A stretch of 64,000 nucleotides of DNA from Hyphomicrobiales bacterium. Lineage in GTDB: Bacteria > Pseudomonadota > Alphaproteobacteria > Rhizobiales > Rhizobiaceae. A model generated the notes under the pieces. It worked only from the letters and a program-made list of their open reading frames with translations, searched no databases and had not been told where the DNA came from. The DNA is taken from assembly GCA_900468805.1 (NCBI GenBank), contig UEIF01000017.1, positions 62,001-126,000 of the forward strand, written 5' to 3'. Both the position numbers and the translations under genes were made by a program. Within the stretch, counting starts at the first letter, position 1. Each line of letters starts with the position of its first letter. Shown here piece after piece: positions 25,928-34,704 of this stretch.

Positions 25928-26245
25928 TCAGGCTGCAGACCTGCTCCGGTTCTGCGTCACGTAGATATCCTCGAGTGTTGCGAGGATTTTCATGACTGGC
26001 TCGGAGTTGCTTGAATAGTAGATCGTCTGTGCATCACGACGGGTCTTGACCAGCTTCTGAGCGCGCAATTTCGACAGATGCTGGGAGAGGGCCGACTGGC
26101 TCAGGCCGACCTGGGTGGCGAGAACGCCGACAGGCACTTCTCCCTTTACCAGGCTGGTGAGGATCAGCAAACGCTTGGGGTTGGCCATGGCCGATAATAA
26201 AGCTGCCGCCACATTGGTGTGCTCGGCCAAATCAGAGGTTTCCAT
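25928..26245 (-). CDS. nolR: NolR-like ArsR-family transcriptional regulator
   Basis: A 105-residue winged-helix protein of the ArsR family. The core AMANPKRLLIL...VGLSQSALSQHLSKLRAQKLVKTRRDAQTIYYSS is characteristic of rhizobial NolR, a global regulator that represses nodulation and other genes in Rhizobium and Sinorhizobium. It has no metal-binding cysteines, which fits NolR and not the metal-sensing ArsR proteins. The ATG follows AGGAAGAAG. Two matches to the NolR site (A/T)TTAG-N9-A(T/A) lie upstream, so autoregulation is plausible. No nodulation genes are in the window. Confidence 0.8.
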   Translation of the reverse strand: METSDLAEHTNVAAALLSAMANPKRLLILTSLVKGEVPVGVLATQVGLSQSALSQHLSKLRAQKLVKTRRDAQTIYYSSNSEPVMKILATLEDIYVTQNRSRSAA

Positions 26246-26291
26246 ATTTCTTCTTCCTAATGCGAAACGTACATCATCCGTACAGGCACAG

Positions 26292-26319
26292 GCCGTCAGA
26301 CGGTTATTTGACTGACGGC
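26292..26319. other. Hairpin upstream of the nolR-like gene
   Basis: Inverted pair GCCGTCAG / CTGACGGC (26292-26299 and 26312-26319) with a 12-base loop, lying 47-74 bases before the nolR-like ATG and after the stop of the HugZ-like gene. It could be a terminator without T-run or a leader structure. Confidence 0.4.
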
Positions 26320-26343
26320 GAAAACTAGCAATTGGGCTTGAAG

Positions 26344-26397
26344 ATTGTATATACCTAAATTTAAGGTATCAGGTATGCTATTTTAGATATGTTTGAA
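26344..26397. promoter_or_regulatory. Two candidate NolR boxes
   Basis: On the minus strand 26344-26360 reads ATTTAGGTATATACAAT, matching (A/T)TTAG-N9-A(T/A). On the plus strand 26382-26397 reads TTTAGATATGTTTGAA, also matching. They lie about 100-150 bases before the nolR-like start, the second inside the 3' end of the HugZ-like gene. Confidence 0.5.
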
Positions 26398-27110
26398 CAA
26401 ATGTGATCTAAATCCTCTGCGGGTATATCGAACTCGTAACGCAACAATAAGTCACCTGAAATCATATCAAAACCTGACGAATCGACCCCACATATGCGCC
26501 AGGGGCCTACTTCAGGTACCTTTAGCCGCGATGTCAGCGCTAACATCAGGTCCGGGTGGCGCGCTACTAAATCTTGCACTGCAGCGTCAGCTTTTTCAGC
26601 GATGTCGTCATTTGCCTGGGAGTGAATCACAAGATCGCTGCCGTCCAAAATGTAGGCACGGCCGAAGCCGCCATTGAGGCTGGCCGATTGCGGGATGAGG
26701 CGGAAGAAACGGAAATCCGGGAAATCGATATAGAGTTTCGCCTTGGCGTGGCGATCGAGGAAACGGGTGCGGATGCGCGCGTGGAGGAGCGTGTCCCGCT
26801 CCACCTGTTCTGCGCGGCATTGGGTCGTGAGGCGGGCATAGGCGAGTGGATCGCCCTTGCCGGGCTCGCCGGTCAGGAGCGAGGCCCTGACATCGGCGGC
26901 GAGCGCTTTCGTGTGGGTCGAGAGCGCGGAAACGAGGATAACGGGCACGCCGTCTATGTCGGTGCCGAGAAGAACCCGGCTTGCGAAGGGAAAGCCGGTT
27001 TCAGGATCGAGAACGGCAAGGGCCGCATAGCGGGCGGAGCGCAACAGGGTGCGCGCCAGCTTGCGGGCCTCATCGTCGGTTTCGCGAAGCGTAGAGGACG
27101 GTTCTTTCAT
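26361..27110 (-). CDS. HugZ-like pyridoxamine-5'-phosphate-oxidase-fold protein
   Basis: A 249-residue protein with an N-terminal split-barrel flavin/haem-binding domain (ARTLLRSARYAALAVLDPETGFPFASRV and VPVILVSALSTHTKALAADVRASLLTGEPGKGDPLAYARLT) and a C-terminal helical domain of the DUF2470 kind. This is the architecture of HugZ-like haem-degrading or haem-utilisation proteins, though many members have no proven role. No haem uptake genes adjoin it; a haem-type receptor lies 17 kb away. The 3' end overlaps a candidate NolR box. The ATG at 27110 is used as the only reasonable start. Confidence 0.7.
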   Translation of the reverse strand: MKEPSSTLRETDDEARKLARTLLRSARYAALAVLDPETGFPFASRVLLGTDIDGVPVILVSALSTHTKALAADVRASLLTGEPGKGDPLAYARLTTQCRAEQVERDTLLHARIRTRFLDRHAKAKLYIDFPDFRFFRLIPQSASLNGGFGRAYILDGSDLVIHSQANDDIAEKADAAVQDLVARHPDLMLALTSRLKVPEVGPWRICGVDSSGFDMISGDLLLRYEFDIPAEDLDHICSNISKIAYLIP

Positions 27111-27243
27111 ACCCGCGTTGTGGCAAAGCGGAGTTAAAGGATCAAGTCTAAAGTATCCGTTTTGATCGAGCGGCTTTTGGCGACCATATTCGCTTTCGCA
27201 CGCAGTTATCGCAAAGACCGCTGCACACTTTTGCGCGACATGC

Positions 27244-28290
27244 TTATTCCTTCCGCTTGTGCCGCGTGAGGCCGGTCACGACATCCTGCGCTGAGATCGT
27301 GCCGACGATCTGGCCGTTGTCGACCACGCCGATGCTGCCGGGCTGGCGGGCGAGGGCGTCGAGGATATCGACAAGCGGCGTCGTGGGGCGCGCGGTGGCG
27401 CTGACCGACATGCCGATTGCCGCATCGCCAAGCCCGGGCTGCATGACGTCGGAGGCCATCAGCATGTTGATCGGGTTCATGTTCTGCACGAAATCGGCGA
27501 CATACTGATCGGCGGGGTTCTTGACGATCTCCTGCGGTGTTCCGCACTGGATGATCCGCCCGCCTTCCATGATGGCGATGCGATTGCCGATGCGGAAGGC
27601 CTCGTCGAGATCGTGGCTGACGAAGAGGATGGTCTTCTTCAGCCGCCGCTGGAATTCCAGCAACTCGTCCTGCAGTCGCGTGCGGATCAGCGGATCGAGC
27701 GCGGAGAACGGCTCGTCCATCAGCAGGATCGGGGCGCCGGTGGCGAAGGCGCGCGCAAGGCCGACGCGCTGTTGCATGCCGCCCGAGAGCTCATTGACCT
27801 TGCGGTCGGCCCATTTCGTCAGGTTGACGAGTTCGAGTTGCTCGCCGACCCGGCTCTTGCGCTCGGCCTCCCGCACGCCCGAGAGCTCGAGGCCGAAACC
27901 GACATTCTCGGCAACGGTACGCCAGGGCAGCAGGGCGAACTGCTGGAACACCATGGAGACGGTGTGGGTGCGCAGGTCGCGGAGCGCCCTGGCATTGCAT
28001 CTATAGGGGTTAACGGGGCCGGTGGCGGCCGAGACCGCCACATCGCCGCGCACGACAGGGGCAAGCCCGTTGACGGCGCGCAGCAGCGTCGATTTGCCCG
28101 AGCCGGAAAGGCCCATCAACACCAGGATCTCACCCTCTTCGATCGACAGCGAGGCATTGGCCACGCCAAGCACCATGCCGGTCTCGGCGCCGATCTCGTC
28201 GCGGGATTTGCCCTGGTCGACCATGGCAAGCGCTGCTTCCGGCCGGGCGCCGAAGATGATGCTCACGTCCTTGAAATTGACTGCGGTCAT
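27244..28290 (-). CDS. choV: Choline/betaine ABC transporter ATPase ChoV
   Basis: A 348-residue ATPase of the glycine-betaine/proline (ProV/OpuAA) class. Walker A GLSGSGKST, signature NELSGGMQQR and Walker B ILLMDEPFSALD are present, and the C-terminal region (about residues 280-345) forms CBS-type sequence that may sense ionic strength or other ligands. It overlaps choW by four bases. Last gene of the choXWV order known from Sinorhizobium meliloti, where it serves high-affinity choline uptake for catabolism. No bet genes lie next to it here. Confidence 0.9.
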   Translation of the reverse strand: MTAVNFKDVSIIFGARPEAALAMVDQGKSRDEIGAETGMVLGVANASLSIEEGEILVLMGLSGSGKSTLLRAVNGLAPVVRGDVAVSAATGPVNPYRCNARALRDLRTHTVSMVFQQFALLPWRTVAENVGFGLELSGVREAERKSRVGEQLELVNLTKWADRKVNELSGGMQQRVGLARAFATGAPILLMDEPFSALDPLIRTRLQDELLEFQRRLKKTILFVSHDLDEAFRIGNRIAIMEGGRIIQCGTPQEIVKNPADQYVADFVQNMNPINMLMASDVMQPGLGDAAIGMSVSATARPTTPLVDILDALARQPGSIGVVDNGQIVGTISAQDVVTGLTRHKRKE

Positions 28291-29150
28291 GCGCCGTCTC
28301 CTTCGTCGGCTGTCCGGAACATGCGGTCGAGGATGATCGCCAGGATGACGATGCAGAGACCGGCTTCAAAGCCTTTCGCGACATTGACGGTGTTCAGCGC
28401 ACGCACGACGGGCACGCCGAGACCATCAGCGCCGACGAGGGCGGCGATGACGACCATCGATAGCGAAAGCATGATGGTCTGGGTGAGGCCCGCCATGATC
28501 TGCGGCGTCGCGAAGGGAAGCTCGACCTTGCTCAGCACCTGGGTCGGCGTCGCGCCGAAGGCGACGGCGGCTTCAACGAGAGAGGGCGGTGTCGAGATGA
28601 TGCCGAGACGCGTCAGCCGGATCGGGGCGGGGATTGCAAAGATGACGGTCGCGATCAGCCCCGGCACCATGCCGAGGCCGAAAAGGATGAGCGCCGGAAT
28701 GAGGTAAACGAATGTCGGAATGGTCTGCATCAGGTCGAGCACAGGACGCATGGCTGAATAGACCCAGGCGCGGCGGGCAGCCGCGATGCCGAGCGGAATG
28801 CCGATCACCATGCTGACGAAGGTGGAGGCGAGCACGAGGGCGAGCGTCTCCGTCGTCTCCTTCCAGTATCCCTGGTTCATGATGAGCAGCAGCCCAAGGC
28901 AGGTGAAGAGGGTGATGGCAATCGACCGGCGCAGCCAGAAGGCGAGGGCGGCGATCGCGGCGATAACGATCAGCGGGTGCGGCCGCTGCAGCACGAAGAG
29001 CAGGCCGTCGATGACGTGCGACAGCAGGGAGGCCAGCCGGTCGAAAAACCATTCGCCGTTCGAGGTCAGCCAGTCGACGAAGGACTTTGCCCATTCGCCG
29101 ATGCGGATCTTGCCGTTGTCGTCAACGAGCCAGTTGAAAATCCAGTTCAC
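28287..29150 (-). CDS. choW: Choline ABC transporter permease ChoW
   Basis: A 287-residue permease of the ProW/OpuAB type, with an N-terminal amphipathic stretch rich in tryptophan (MNWIFNWLVDDNGKIRIGEW), then six to seven membrane segments. The coupling loop VEAAVAFGATPTQVLSKVELP contacts the ATPase, and MQTIPTFVYLIPALILFG is typical of this permease class. It overlaps choV by four bases and is separated from choX by 80 bases with a strong hairpin. Confidence 0.9.
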   Translation of the reverse strand: MNWIFNWLVDDNGKIRIGEWAKSFVDWLTSNGEWFFDRLASLLSHVIDGLLFVLQRPHPLIVIAAIAALAFWLRRSIAITLFTCLGLLLIMNQGYWKETTETLALVLASTFVSMVIGIPLGIAAARRAWVYSAMRPVLDLMQTIPTFVYLIPALILFGLGMVPGLIATVIFAIPAPIRLTRLGIISTPPSLVEAAVAFGATPTQVLSKVELPFATPQIMAGLTQTIMLSLSMVVIAALVGADGLGVPVVRALNTVNVAKGFEAGLCIVILAIILDRMFRTADEGDGA

Positions 29151-29194
29151 GTCGCGCGCCTGTCCGTTGAGAGCGGTATCGGGATGAACATGAA

Positions 29195-29223
29195 AACGGG
29201 ACGGCGAGCCGCCCCGTCCCGTT
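29195..29223 (-). terminator. Intercistronic hairpin choX-choW
   Basis: Perfect ten-base stem AACGGGACGG / CCGTCCCGTT with a nine-base GC-rich loop, beginning eight bases after the choX stop. It probably reduces read-through so that the binding protein is made in excess. Confidence 0.75.
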
Positions 29224-29230
29224 CATTTCA

Positions 29231-30187
29231 TCAGAGGCCGAGGCCGGACTTGGCGGCCGCCAGGGCTTCGCCCTTGCCGTCGCGGGTCGTGACGCCGGCA
29301 AGCCACGGCTCAAGCGCTGCCGGGTTCGCCTTCAGCCATTCGGAAGCTGCAGCTTCCGGTTCCTTGCCGTCGTTCAGGATCTTGCCCATCACCTGGTTCT
29401 CCATATCGAGGGAGAACGTCAGGTTCTTCACCATCAGGCCGACATTCGGGCATTCCTGGAGATAACCGGCACGCACGTTGGTAAAGACCTTGGCGCCGCC
29501 GAAGTCCGGGCCGAAGATGTCATCGCCGCCGGTCAGGTAGGTCAGCTTGAAGTTGGTGTTCATCGGGTGAGGTTCCCAGCCAAGGAAGACCACGGGCTTG
29601 CCTGACTTGTCGGCGCGGGCGACCTGCGCAAGCATGCCCTGTTCCGAGGATTCGACGAGTTCCAGATCCTTCAGGCCGAAGGTGTCCTTGTCGATCATGT
29701 CCATGACGAGGCGGTTGCCGTCATTGCCGGGCTCGATGCCGTAGATCTTGCCACCGAGATCGTCCTTGTGGGCGGCAATATCCTTGAAGTCCTTAATGCC
29801 GAGTTCAGCACCCTTGGCGTTGGTGGCGAGCGTGTATTTGGCGCCGACAAGGTTCGGGCCGAAGGATTCGACCGACTTGTCTTCGATATAGGGCCGGACG
29901 TCCTTTTCCTGCGTCGGCATCCAGTTGCCGAGGAAGATGTCGATGTCCTTGTTCTTCAGCGAGGTGTAGGTGACCGGCACCGAGAGAACCTTGACGTCGG
30001 TCTGATAACCGATGCTCTTCAGGATGACGGATGCGGTCGCCGTGGTGGCGGTGATATCAGTCCAGCCGACGTCCGACAAATGGACGGTGGAGCAGCTTTC
30101 AGGGTCTGCGGAGAAGGCAGCGGTGGCAGCGGAGAGGGCTGCAACTGCAGTTACAGTGACGAGTTTGAATGCGCTTGTTGTTTTCAT
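29231..30187 (-). CDS. choX: Choline-binding protein ChoX
   Basis: A 318-residue periplasmic binding protein with a signal peptide (cleavage near residue 27, FSA|DP). The ligand box known from the S. meliloti ChoX structure is fully conserved with a shift of one: Trp42 and Asp44 in DVGWTD, Trp89 in LGNWMPT, Tyr118 in GAKYTL, Asn155 in GNDGNRL and Trp204 in LGWEPHP. Specificity for choline and acetylcholine is therefore likely. First gene of choXWV. The 230-base spacer to divergent tdk holds the promoter; no operator was recognised in it. Confidence 0.95.
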   Translation of the reverse strand: MKTTSAFKLVTVTAVAALSAATAAFSADPESCSTVHLSDVGWTDITATTATASVILKSIGYQTDVKVLSVPVTYTSLKNKDIDIFLGNWMPTQEKDVRPYIEDKSVESFGPNLVGAKYTLATNAKGAELGIKDFKDIAAHKDDLGGKIYGIEPGNDGNRLVMDMIDKDTFGLKDLELVESSEQGMLAQVARADKSGKPVVFLGWEPHPMNTNFKLTYLTGGDDIFGPDFGGAKVFTNVRAGYLQECPNVGLMVKNLTFSLDMENQVMGKILNDGKEPEAAASEWLKANPAALEPWLAGVTTRDGKGEALAAAKSGLGL

Positions 30188-30420
30188 TTTAGACTCCCAG
30201 TCTTACGTTCCCAAGCCAACCATCAATAGCCCAGTTTTACAAGCGATCTCGGCGCGTTTGCGGCGTTCCGGACTATGTGATTGCGACGTGCCGCATTTTG
30301 GGAAGGCCTGATTTACAAGGCTTTTAGCGGTTCCGACGCTAGGATTTTCTGTGACTATCGATTTGTCGGGGCTTTTCTTTGCGTTCTCCAGCTTCCAAGA
30401 AGCCAGATAAGGAGAATCCG

Positions 30421-31023
30421 ATGGCAAAGCTCTATTTCAACTATTCGACGATGAATGCCGGCAAGTCGACCATGCTATTGCAGGCCTCCTACAATTACCA
30501 CGAGCGCGGCATGCGCACGGTTCTGTTGATCGCGGCCTTCGACGATCGGGTCGGGAGAGGCGTCATTGGCTCGCGCATCGGGCTCGAAGCTGAGGCCATC
30601 CCTTTCGAGAGCGACAGCGATCTCTACACGCTGGTTCGGAAATTGAGCGTCGAAGGGCAGCCGATCTCTTGCGTCTTCGTCGATGAGGCGCATTTCATGA
30701 CTCGCGACCATATCTGGCAGCTTGCCCGCGTGGTGGACAGGCTCGGCATTCCCGTCATGGTCTATGGCTTGAGGACCGATTTCCAGGGCAAGCTTTTCCC
30801 CGCCTCGCAGGAGCTGCTGGCGATTGCCGATGAAATGCGCGAGGTGCGCACCATCTGCCATTGCGGGCGCAAGGCGACCATGGTCGTGCGGCTCGATGCC
30901 GAGGGCAAGGTGCTGCACGAGGGTGCGCAGATCGATGTCGGGGGAAACGAGAAATATGTTTCGCTGTGCCGTCGCCACTGGGACGATGCAATGAATGGTG
31001 AATGGATTGCCGAGCCGGTCTGA
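30421..31023 (+). CDS. tdk: Thymidine kinase
   Basis: A 200-residue type II thymidine kinase, which phosphorylates thymidine for dTMP salvage. P-loop TMNAGKST is at residues 10-17, the Walker B-like VFVDEAHF and lasso region are typical, and a zinc site is suggested by CHCGRKA plus a late CRRHW. The ATG at 30421 follows AAGGAGAATCCG; the frame's upstream start at 30379 is not needed. It is divergent from choX and followed after 73 bases by the coiled-coil gene. Thymidine kinase of this type is patchily distributed in alphaproteobacteria. Confidence 0.94.
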   Translation: MAKLYFNYSTMNAGKSTMLLQASYNYHERGMRTVLLIAAFDDRVGRGVIGSRIGLEAEAIPFESDSDLYTLVRKLSVEGQPISCVFVDEAHFMTRDHIWQLARVVDRLGIPVMVYGLRTDFQGKLFPASQELLAIADEMREVRTICHCGRKATMVVRLDAEGKVLHEGAQIDVGGNEKYVSLCRRHWDDAMNGEWIAEPV

Positions 31024-31096
31024 ACGAAACGATGCCTGTTTTCTTTAGTGCGGCGAGTAAGTAGTCTACAAATCGGAGATTCCCTGGGAGTGCCCG

Positions 31097-32170
31097 GTGC
31101 GCAAAAGCCCGCCTTTCGATAGCCAGTACGATGCAGCCCGCGGCCTTGCCGAGGCGATGGCAGGCGAGGCGGATTATTGCGCCGCCTGCATCGCAGGCTT
31201 CGACGGCGACGGGGAGCGCTCGTCCGACGAGAACTTCCTTGAGCAGAATGCGCGGTTCCAGGGCTTCTTCAATGACACGACGACGCTCGATGTGCTGCTT
31301 GCGGAACTCGTCTTCTCCCTCGACCGGCTAACGGCCAGGGTCTCGGCCGATCTCGACAGTTTTCGCGGGCTGACGCGGCGCGAAAAGATGGCCGGATGGT
31401 TTTCCCGGCAGCGCATGTGGCGCATGCACAGTGCACGGGTGCGCGAGGCGCCGGTCGTGGCACAGCTGCTCGATCTGCTGACGAAATCCGATCTTCTGGC
31501 GACACTGCTCGACGGCCAGAGGCGATCCCTCGTCGAGCGTCACAAGAGCGCTGAACAGAGCCTCGTCGACATCGTCGAGCACCGGCGGCGGCTTGTCGAC
31601 GAGATCGACATTGCGCGGATGCGCATGAAGGAACTCAGTGCCAAGGCATTGAACACGCAGGGCCGTATCGGCGTCTATGGCAACAAGGCACATTGGGAGC
31701 AGATGGAGGCGGAGCGTCAGGCACTGAAGGCGGAGGTCGAACGCATTTCCGTCGAGGAACATGCGATGCGCGACGAGAGCCAGCGGCGCGAACGCTTCAT
31801 CGGAATGTTCCAGGCCTTCGTCGACAGGCTGAACGGGCGTATCGCCGGCTGCAACGCGCTCATCCGCAAACTTTCGGTCGATACCGAGGAGCGGCTCATC
31901 ATCTATCAGGCGCAGGTCGACACCGACCGGCCCGGCATGAAGGTGAGGATCAAGCCGGAGCTTTTTCCGAATATTGCTGAAACCATCGCGCTTTTCGAGA
32001 AGGGCATGCTGGTGCCTCAGGATCTGGTCCAGCGAAAGAGCCGTGCGGACCAGGAATTTACCCGGAAATTTCCCGTCTATGCCGAGGAGCGATCCGATGC
32101 GCCGCTGATCGATGTGGTGCGCAAATCGCCTATGTTCGGATTTGGATTCCTGCGCTCGCTGCGCTCCTGA
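31097..32170 (+). CDS. Coiled-coil protein of unknown function
   Basis: A 357-residue protein I do not recognise. It starts with GTG after GGGAG. The N-terminal 100 residues hold CAAC at about 29-32 and an acidic stretch. The central part from about residue 140 to 230 is rich in Arg, Glu, Gln and Ala with heptad-like spacing, so long coiled coils are expected. There is no signal peptide or membrane segment. The C-terminus ends in FGFGFLRSLRS. It sits 73 bases after tdk and 151 bases before a DUF2333 membrane protein on the same strand. A scaffold or cytoskeletal-like role is possible but speculative. Confidence 0.6.
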   Translation: MRKSPPFDSQYDAARGLAEAMAGEADYCAACIAGFDGDGERSSDENFLEQNARFQGFFNDTTTLDVLLAELVFSLDRLTARVSADLDSFRGLTRREKMAGWFSRQRMWRMHSARVREAPVVAQLLDLLTKSDLLATLLDGQRRSLVERHKSAEQSLVDIVEHRRRLVDEIDIARMRMKELSAKALNTQGRIGVYGNKAHWEQMEAERQALKAEVERISVEEHAMRDESQRRERFIGMFQAFVDRLNGRIAGCNALIRKLSVDTEERLIIYQAQVDTDRPGMKVRIKPELFPNIAETIALFEKGMLVPQDLVQRKSRADQEFTRKFPVYAEERSDAPLIDVVRKSPMFGFGFLRSLRS

Positions 32171-32321
32171 CCGGCGGCGAGGAAGCCTATTTCGGGCTGT
32201 CGCGTGTGGCCCGCGCACCCTTCGGGCCGAAATATCCTTTCCCGTTGTTGTACTTGGGCGATCGAGCGCATATGTGGATGAAGGGGATACCCTTGTTTTC
32301 GCCGCCTGACAGGAGACGACG

Positions 32322-33443
32322 ATGCTCGACCGGATTGCCGGTTTTTTCAGACTGATCGGCCGGACGATCAGCCGCTGGATTCGCCTTTTTGCCGCCTGGG
32401 CCTTTTGGCCGTTTCTTGCCGCGCACGGATGGTATGCACGCAGGAGCTGGATGGTCCGGCTGCCGGTCATCGCGTTTCTGGCACTTCTCGTCGTCCTCTA
32501 CGGCTATTTTATCTGGCAGACCCAGGTCTGGTCGAATTTCAACACTAACTTCGTCGATCAGTATCGCCTTTCGGAGCGTAAGGTGCCTGCCGGACAGGAA
32601 ATTCCGGCGACGGACGGAACTGCTGCCAAGACCTGCCAGCGCTCGGCGATCGTCGATGCTGCGGCCGATCTGACGGATTTCAACGTTAACCAGAATGCCT
32701 GGATATCGTCGATGGTGCTCTACAAGATGGGCTTGTTCGGCATGGATTGGGATCACACGCCCTTCCTCGACAACAAGGCCTCCTTCCAGCGCGGCATCAA
32801 CCAGGCGGTTCGTCGGACATCGGCGGAGCTTGTTGATACGCTGGGGCGCGTGCGCGGCACGTCCGGCATCAACAATGATCTGCAAAGTGCGCGCGGCAAT
32901 CTGCAATTCGATGAATTTAGCTGGTATTTCGGCCTCAGTCCTTTTGGGCCAAAGACGCCGACGCCGGCCTATTATCGCGCGGCGATCAACAGCCTGCGCA
33001 AGTTCAATACCGATCTCGCCGGCTGCAATGCGGTCTTCGACGGCCGTGCCGACAACCTGATGCAGTTCATCGACCGCATCGCCAACGATCTCGGCAGCAC
33101 TTCCGACATGCTGGCCGAGCGCTCGGAAAACCACAATCGTGGCTGGTTCGATACGCGTGCCGACGATCGGTTCTGGTTCGCCTATGGCCAGCTCTACGCT
33201 TATTACGCGATTCTTTCGGCGGCGCAGGCGGATTTCTCTCAGGTTGTGGCGGAGCGAAACCTCGGGGCGATCTGGGCTGGCACGACACGGCAATTCCAGG
33301 CAGCACTTCGTATCCAGCCAGCGATCATTTCCAACGGACGGGAGGATGGCTGGATCATGCCGAGCCATCTCGCCACGATGGGCTTCTATATGTTGAGAGT
33401 GCGTTCGAACCTCGTCGAAATTCGCTCGGTGCTTGACCGCTAA
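32322..33443 (+). CDS. DUF2333 family membrane-anchored protein
   Basis: A 373-residue protein with a basic, tryptophan-rich N-terminus and one strong membrane helix at about residues 44-66 (WMVRLPVIAFLALLVVLYGY), followed by a large periplasmic part. The blocks WISSMVLYKMGLFGMDWDHTPFLDNKASFQRG and DDRFWFAYGQLYAYYAILSAAQADF are typical of the DUF2333 family, which has no known function. The ATG has GGAGACGACG upstream. It is 151 bases after the coiled-coil gene and convergent with the PAS gene. Confidence 0.8.
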   Translation: MLDRIAGFFRLIGRTISRWIRLFAAWAFWPFLAAHGWYARRSWMVRLPVIAFLALLVVLYGYFIWQTQVWSNFNTNFVDQYRLSERKVPAGQEIPATDGTAAKTCQRSAIVDAAADLTDFNVNQNAWISSMVLYKMGLFGMDWDHTPFLDNKASFQRGINQAVRRTSAELVDTLGRVRGTSGINNDLQSARGNLQFDEFSWYFGLSPFGPKTPTPAYYRAAINSLRKFNTDLAGCNAVFDGRADNLMQFIDRIANDLGSTSDMLAERSENHNRGWFDTRADDRFWFAYGQLYAYYAILSAAQADFSQVVAERNLGAIWAGTTRQFQAALRIQPAIISNGREDGWIMPSHLATMGFYMLRVRSNLVEIRSVLDR

Positions 33444-33470
33444 ACCGCGCAGAATGCTGTGTCGCGGCCG

Positions 33471-33932
33471 CTAAAGCGGCGCGCCGCCATCCTCGAAACC
33501 GACGATGTGCAGTTTTTCGACGAATTCGTAGGTGATGCCGGCGATGCCGCCACCGCTGGCATCATCGCGGAACTGGCCGACGGAGCGCACCATCTTGTAG
33601 CCGCCGAGCCTGTTGTCGACGCGATAGACGTAGTGGAAGCCGACCCTGTAAAGGCTCGCCTGCTCGAAGGTTTCGGCGATCAGCAGCCGGTCTTCCTCAT
33701 GGATGCGCGACATGAGTTCGGTCAGATTGACCGGGCCCTCGCTGTAGGGAAGATCGAAGATCTGGTGGACGTCTTCACTGGCGAAGAAATGTCCTGTCCC
33801 GAGGTCCATCCGCCAGAAGCCGAAGAGGCGGTAGGCGGCAAACATGTTCAGCGCTTCGGCATCGGTGATACCGATGTGGGCGCGGGATTGCTGCCGATGC
33901 CCGATGGTCGGCTGTTCGAAACGAAGAGGCAC
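33471..33932 (-). CDS. PAS-domain protein
   Basis: A 153-residue single-domain protein. FGFWRMDLGTGHFFASEDVHQIFDLPYSEGPVNLTELMSRIHEEDR followed by YRVDNRLGGYKMVRSVGQ gives the beta-strand and helix pattern of a PAS_3-type sensor fold. It has no output domain, so it would act through partner proteins. It starts with GTG preceded by GGGGAGAAACC. It lies 46 bases downstream of the LuxR-type gene on the same strand and is probably co-transcribed with it, which suggests a sensor/regulator pair. Confidence 0.75.
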   Translation of the reverse strand: MPLRFEQPTIGHRQQSRAHIGITDAEALNMFAAYRLFGFWRMDLGTGHFFASEDVHQIFDLPYSEGPVNLTELMSRIHEEDRLLIAETFEQASLYRVGFHYVYRVDNRLGGYKMVRSVGQFRDDASGGGIAGITYEFVEKLHIVGFEDGGAPL

Positions 33933-33978
33933 GGTTTCTCCCCAGTTCGGGATGACGCGCTGATTCTCTTCTGATTCC

Positions 33979-34704
33979 TCAGTTGATCAGCTTCAATCGG
34001 ATGGCTTTTGCTACCAACTGGGTGCGATTGACGCAATCTAGTTTTTTAATTGCGTTGGTCATATAGGCATTTACCGTGTGATCAGAGAGCGTCAGAATCT
34101 GGCCGATCTCGATTGAGGTCTTGCCCTGCGCCGTCCAGCGCACGACCTCCAGTTCACGCGCCGAAAGCGCGCTGTGGGCGCTTCCCTCGTTGCGCTTGAC
34201 CGCGTTGTAGGTGTCGAGCGCATAAAGGATGATCATTGCAAGTTCGTTGATCTCGCTCTGTCCGAGGGGCGCACGTTCGCCGCCGAACCAGAAGACGAGG
34301 CGCTGTCCGTCGCCTGAGTTGATCGGCATTGCAATGCCGGCCGTCATACCGTGCTGCCGCATCAAATTCTGGAGTACGGTCGGAAAAGCTTGGGCGTGAC
34401 TGGGATCGTTGAGGTGCCAGACCTGTGGTACGGCCGATTCTCTCATCTTGGATGCAAAGGGGCAGGCGCGCAGCATATGTCCGCGATCGAAATCCCTGAT
34501 GTAGGAAGCCGGTAGCGAGCTCTCGATGATCAGCGGCTTGAGCAGCAGATCTTCCACCGAGGGTGCGTTCAGCAGTGTGGCCTGCTCAAAACCGAATGCG
34601 GCCGCTAGCCTTCCCAGTGCCTGTGCAAACAGGCCGCGCGTACGCGCCACTGCCAATTCGCCCGACAGCAATGACTGCCTTTCAGAGGTAGTCATGTAAG
34701 ACAT
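33979..34704 (-). CDS. LuxR-type regulator with autoinducer-binding-like domain
   Basis: A 241-residue protein with an N-terminal domain of the autoinducer-binding class (about residues 20-165) and a C-terminal LuxR helix-turn-helix (LSARELEVVRWTAQGKTSIEIGQILTLSDHTVNAYMTNAIKKL). There is no luxI-type synthase nearby, so it is an orphan (solo). The ligand pocket lacks the clear WxxxY and DPxxxW pattern of acyl-homoserine-lactone receptors: SYIRDFDRGHMLRACPF replaces it. It may bind another ligand or none. The ATG at 34704 is preferred over 34719. Downstream lies the PAS gene. Confidence 0.8.
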   Translation of the reverse strand: MSYMTTSERQSLLSGELAVARTRGLFAQALGRLAAAFGFEQATLLNAPSVEDLLLKPLIIESSLPASYIRDFDRGHMLRACPFASKMRESAVPQVWHLNDPSHAQAFPTVLQNLMRQHGMTAGIAMPINSGDGQRLVFWFGGERAPLGQSEINELAMIILYALDTYNAVKRNEGSAHSALSARELEVVRWTAQGKTSIEIGQILTLSDHTVNAYMTNAIKKLDCVNRTQLVAKAIRLKLIN

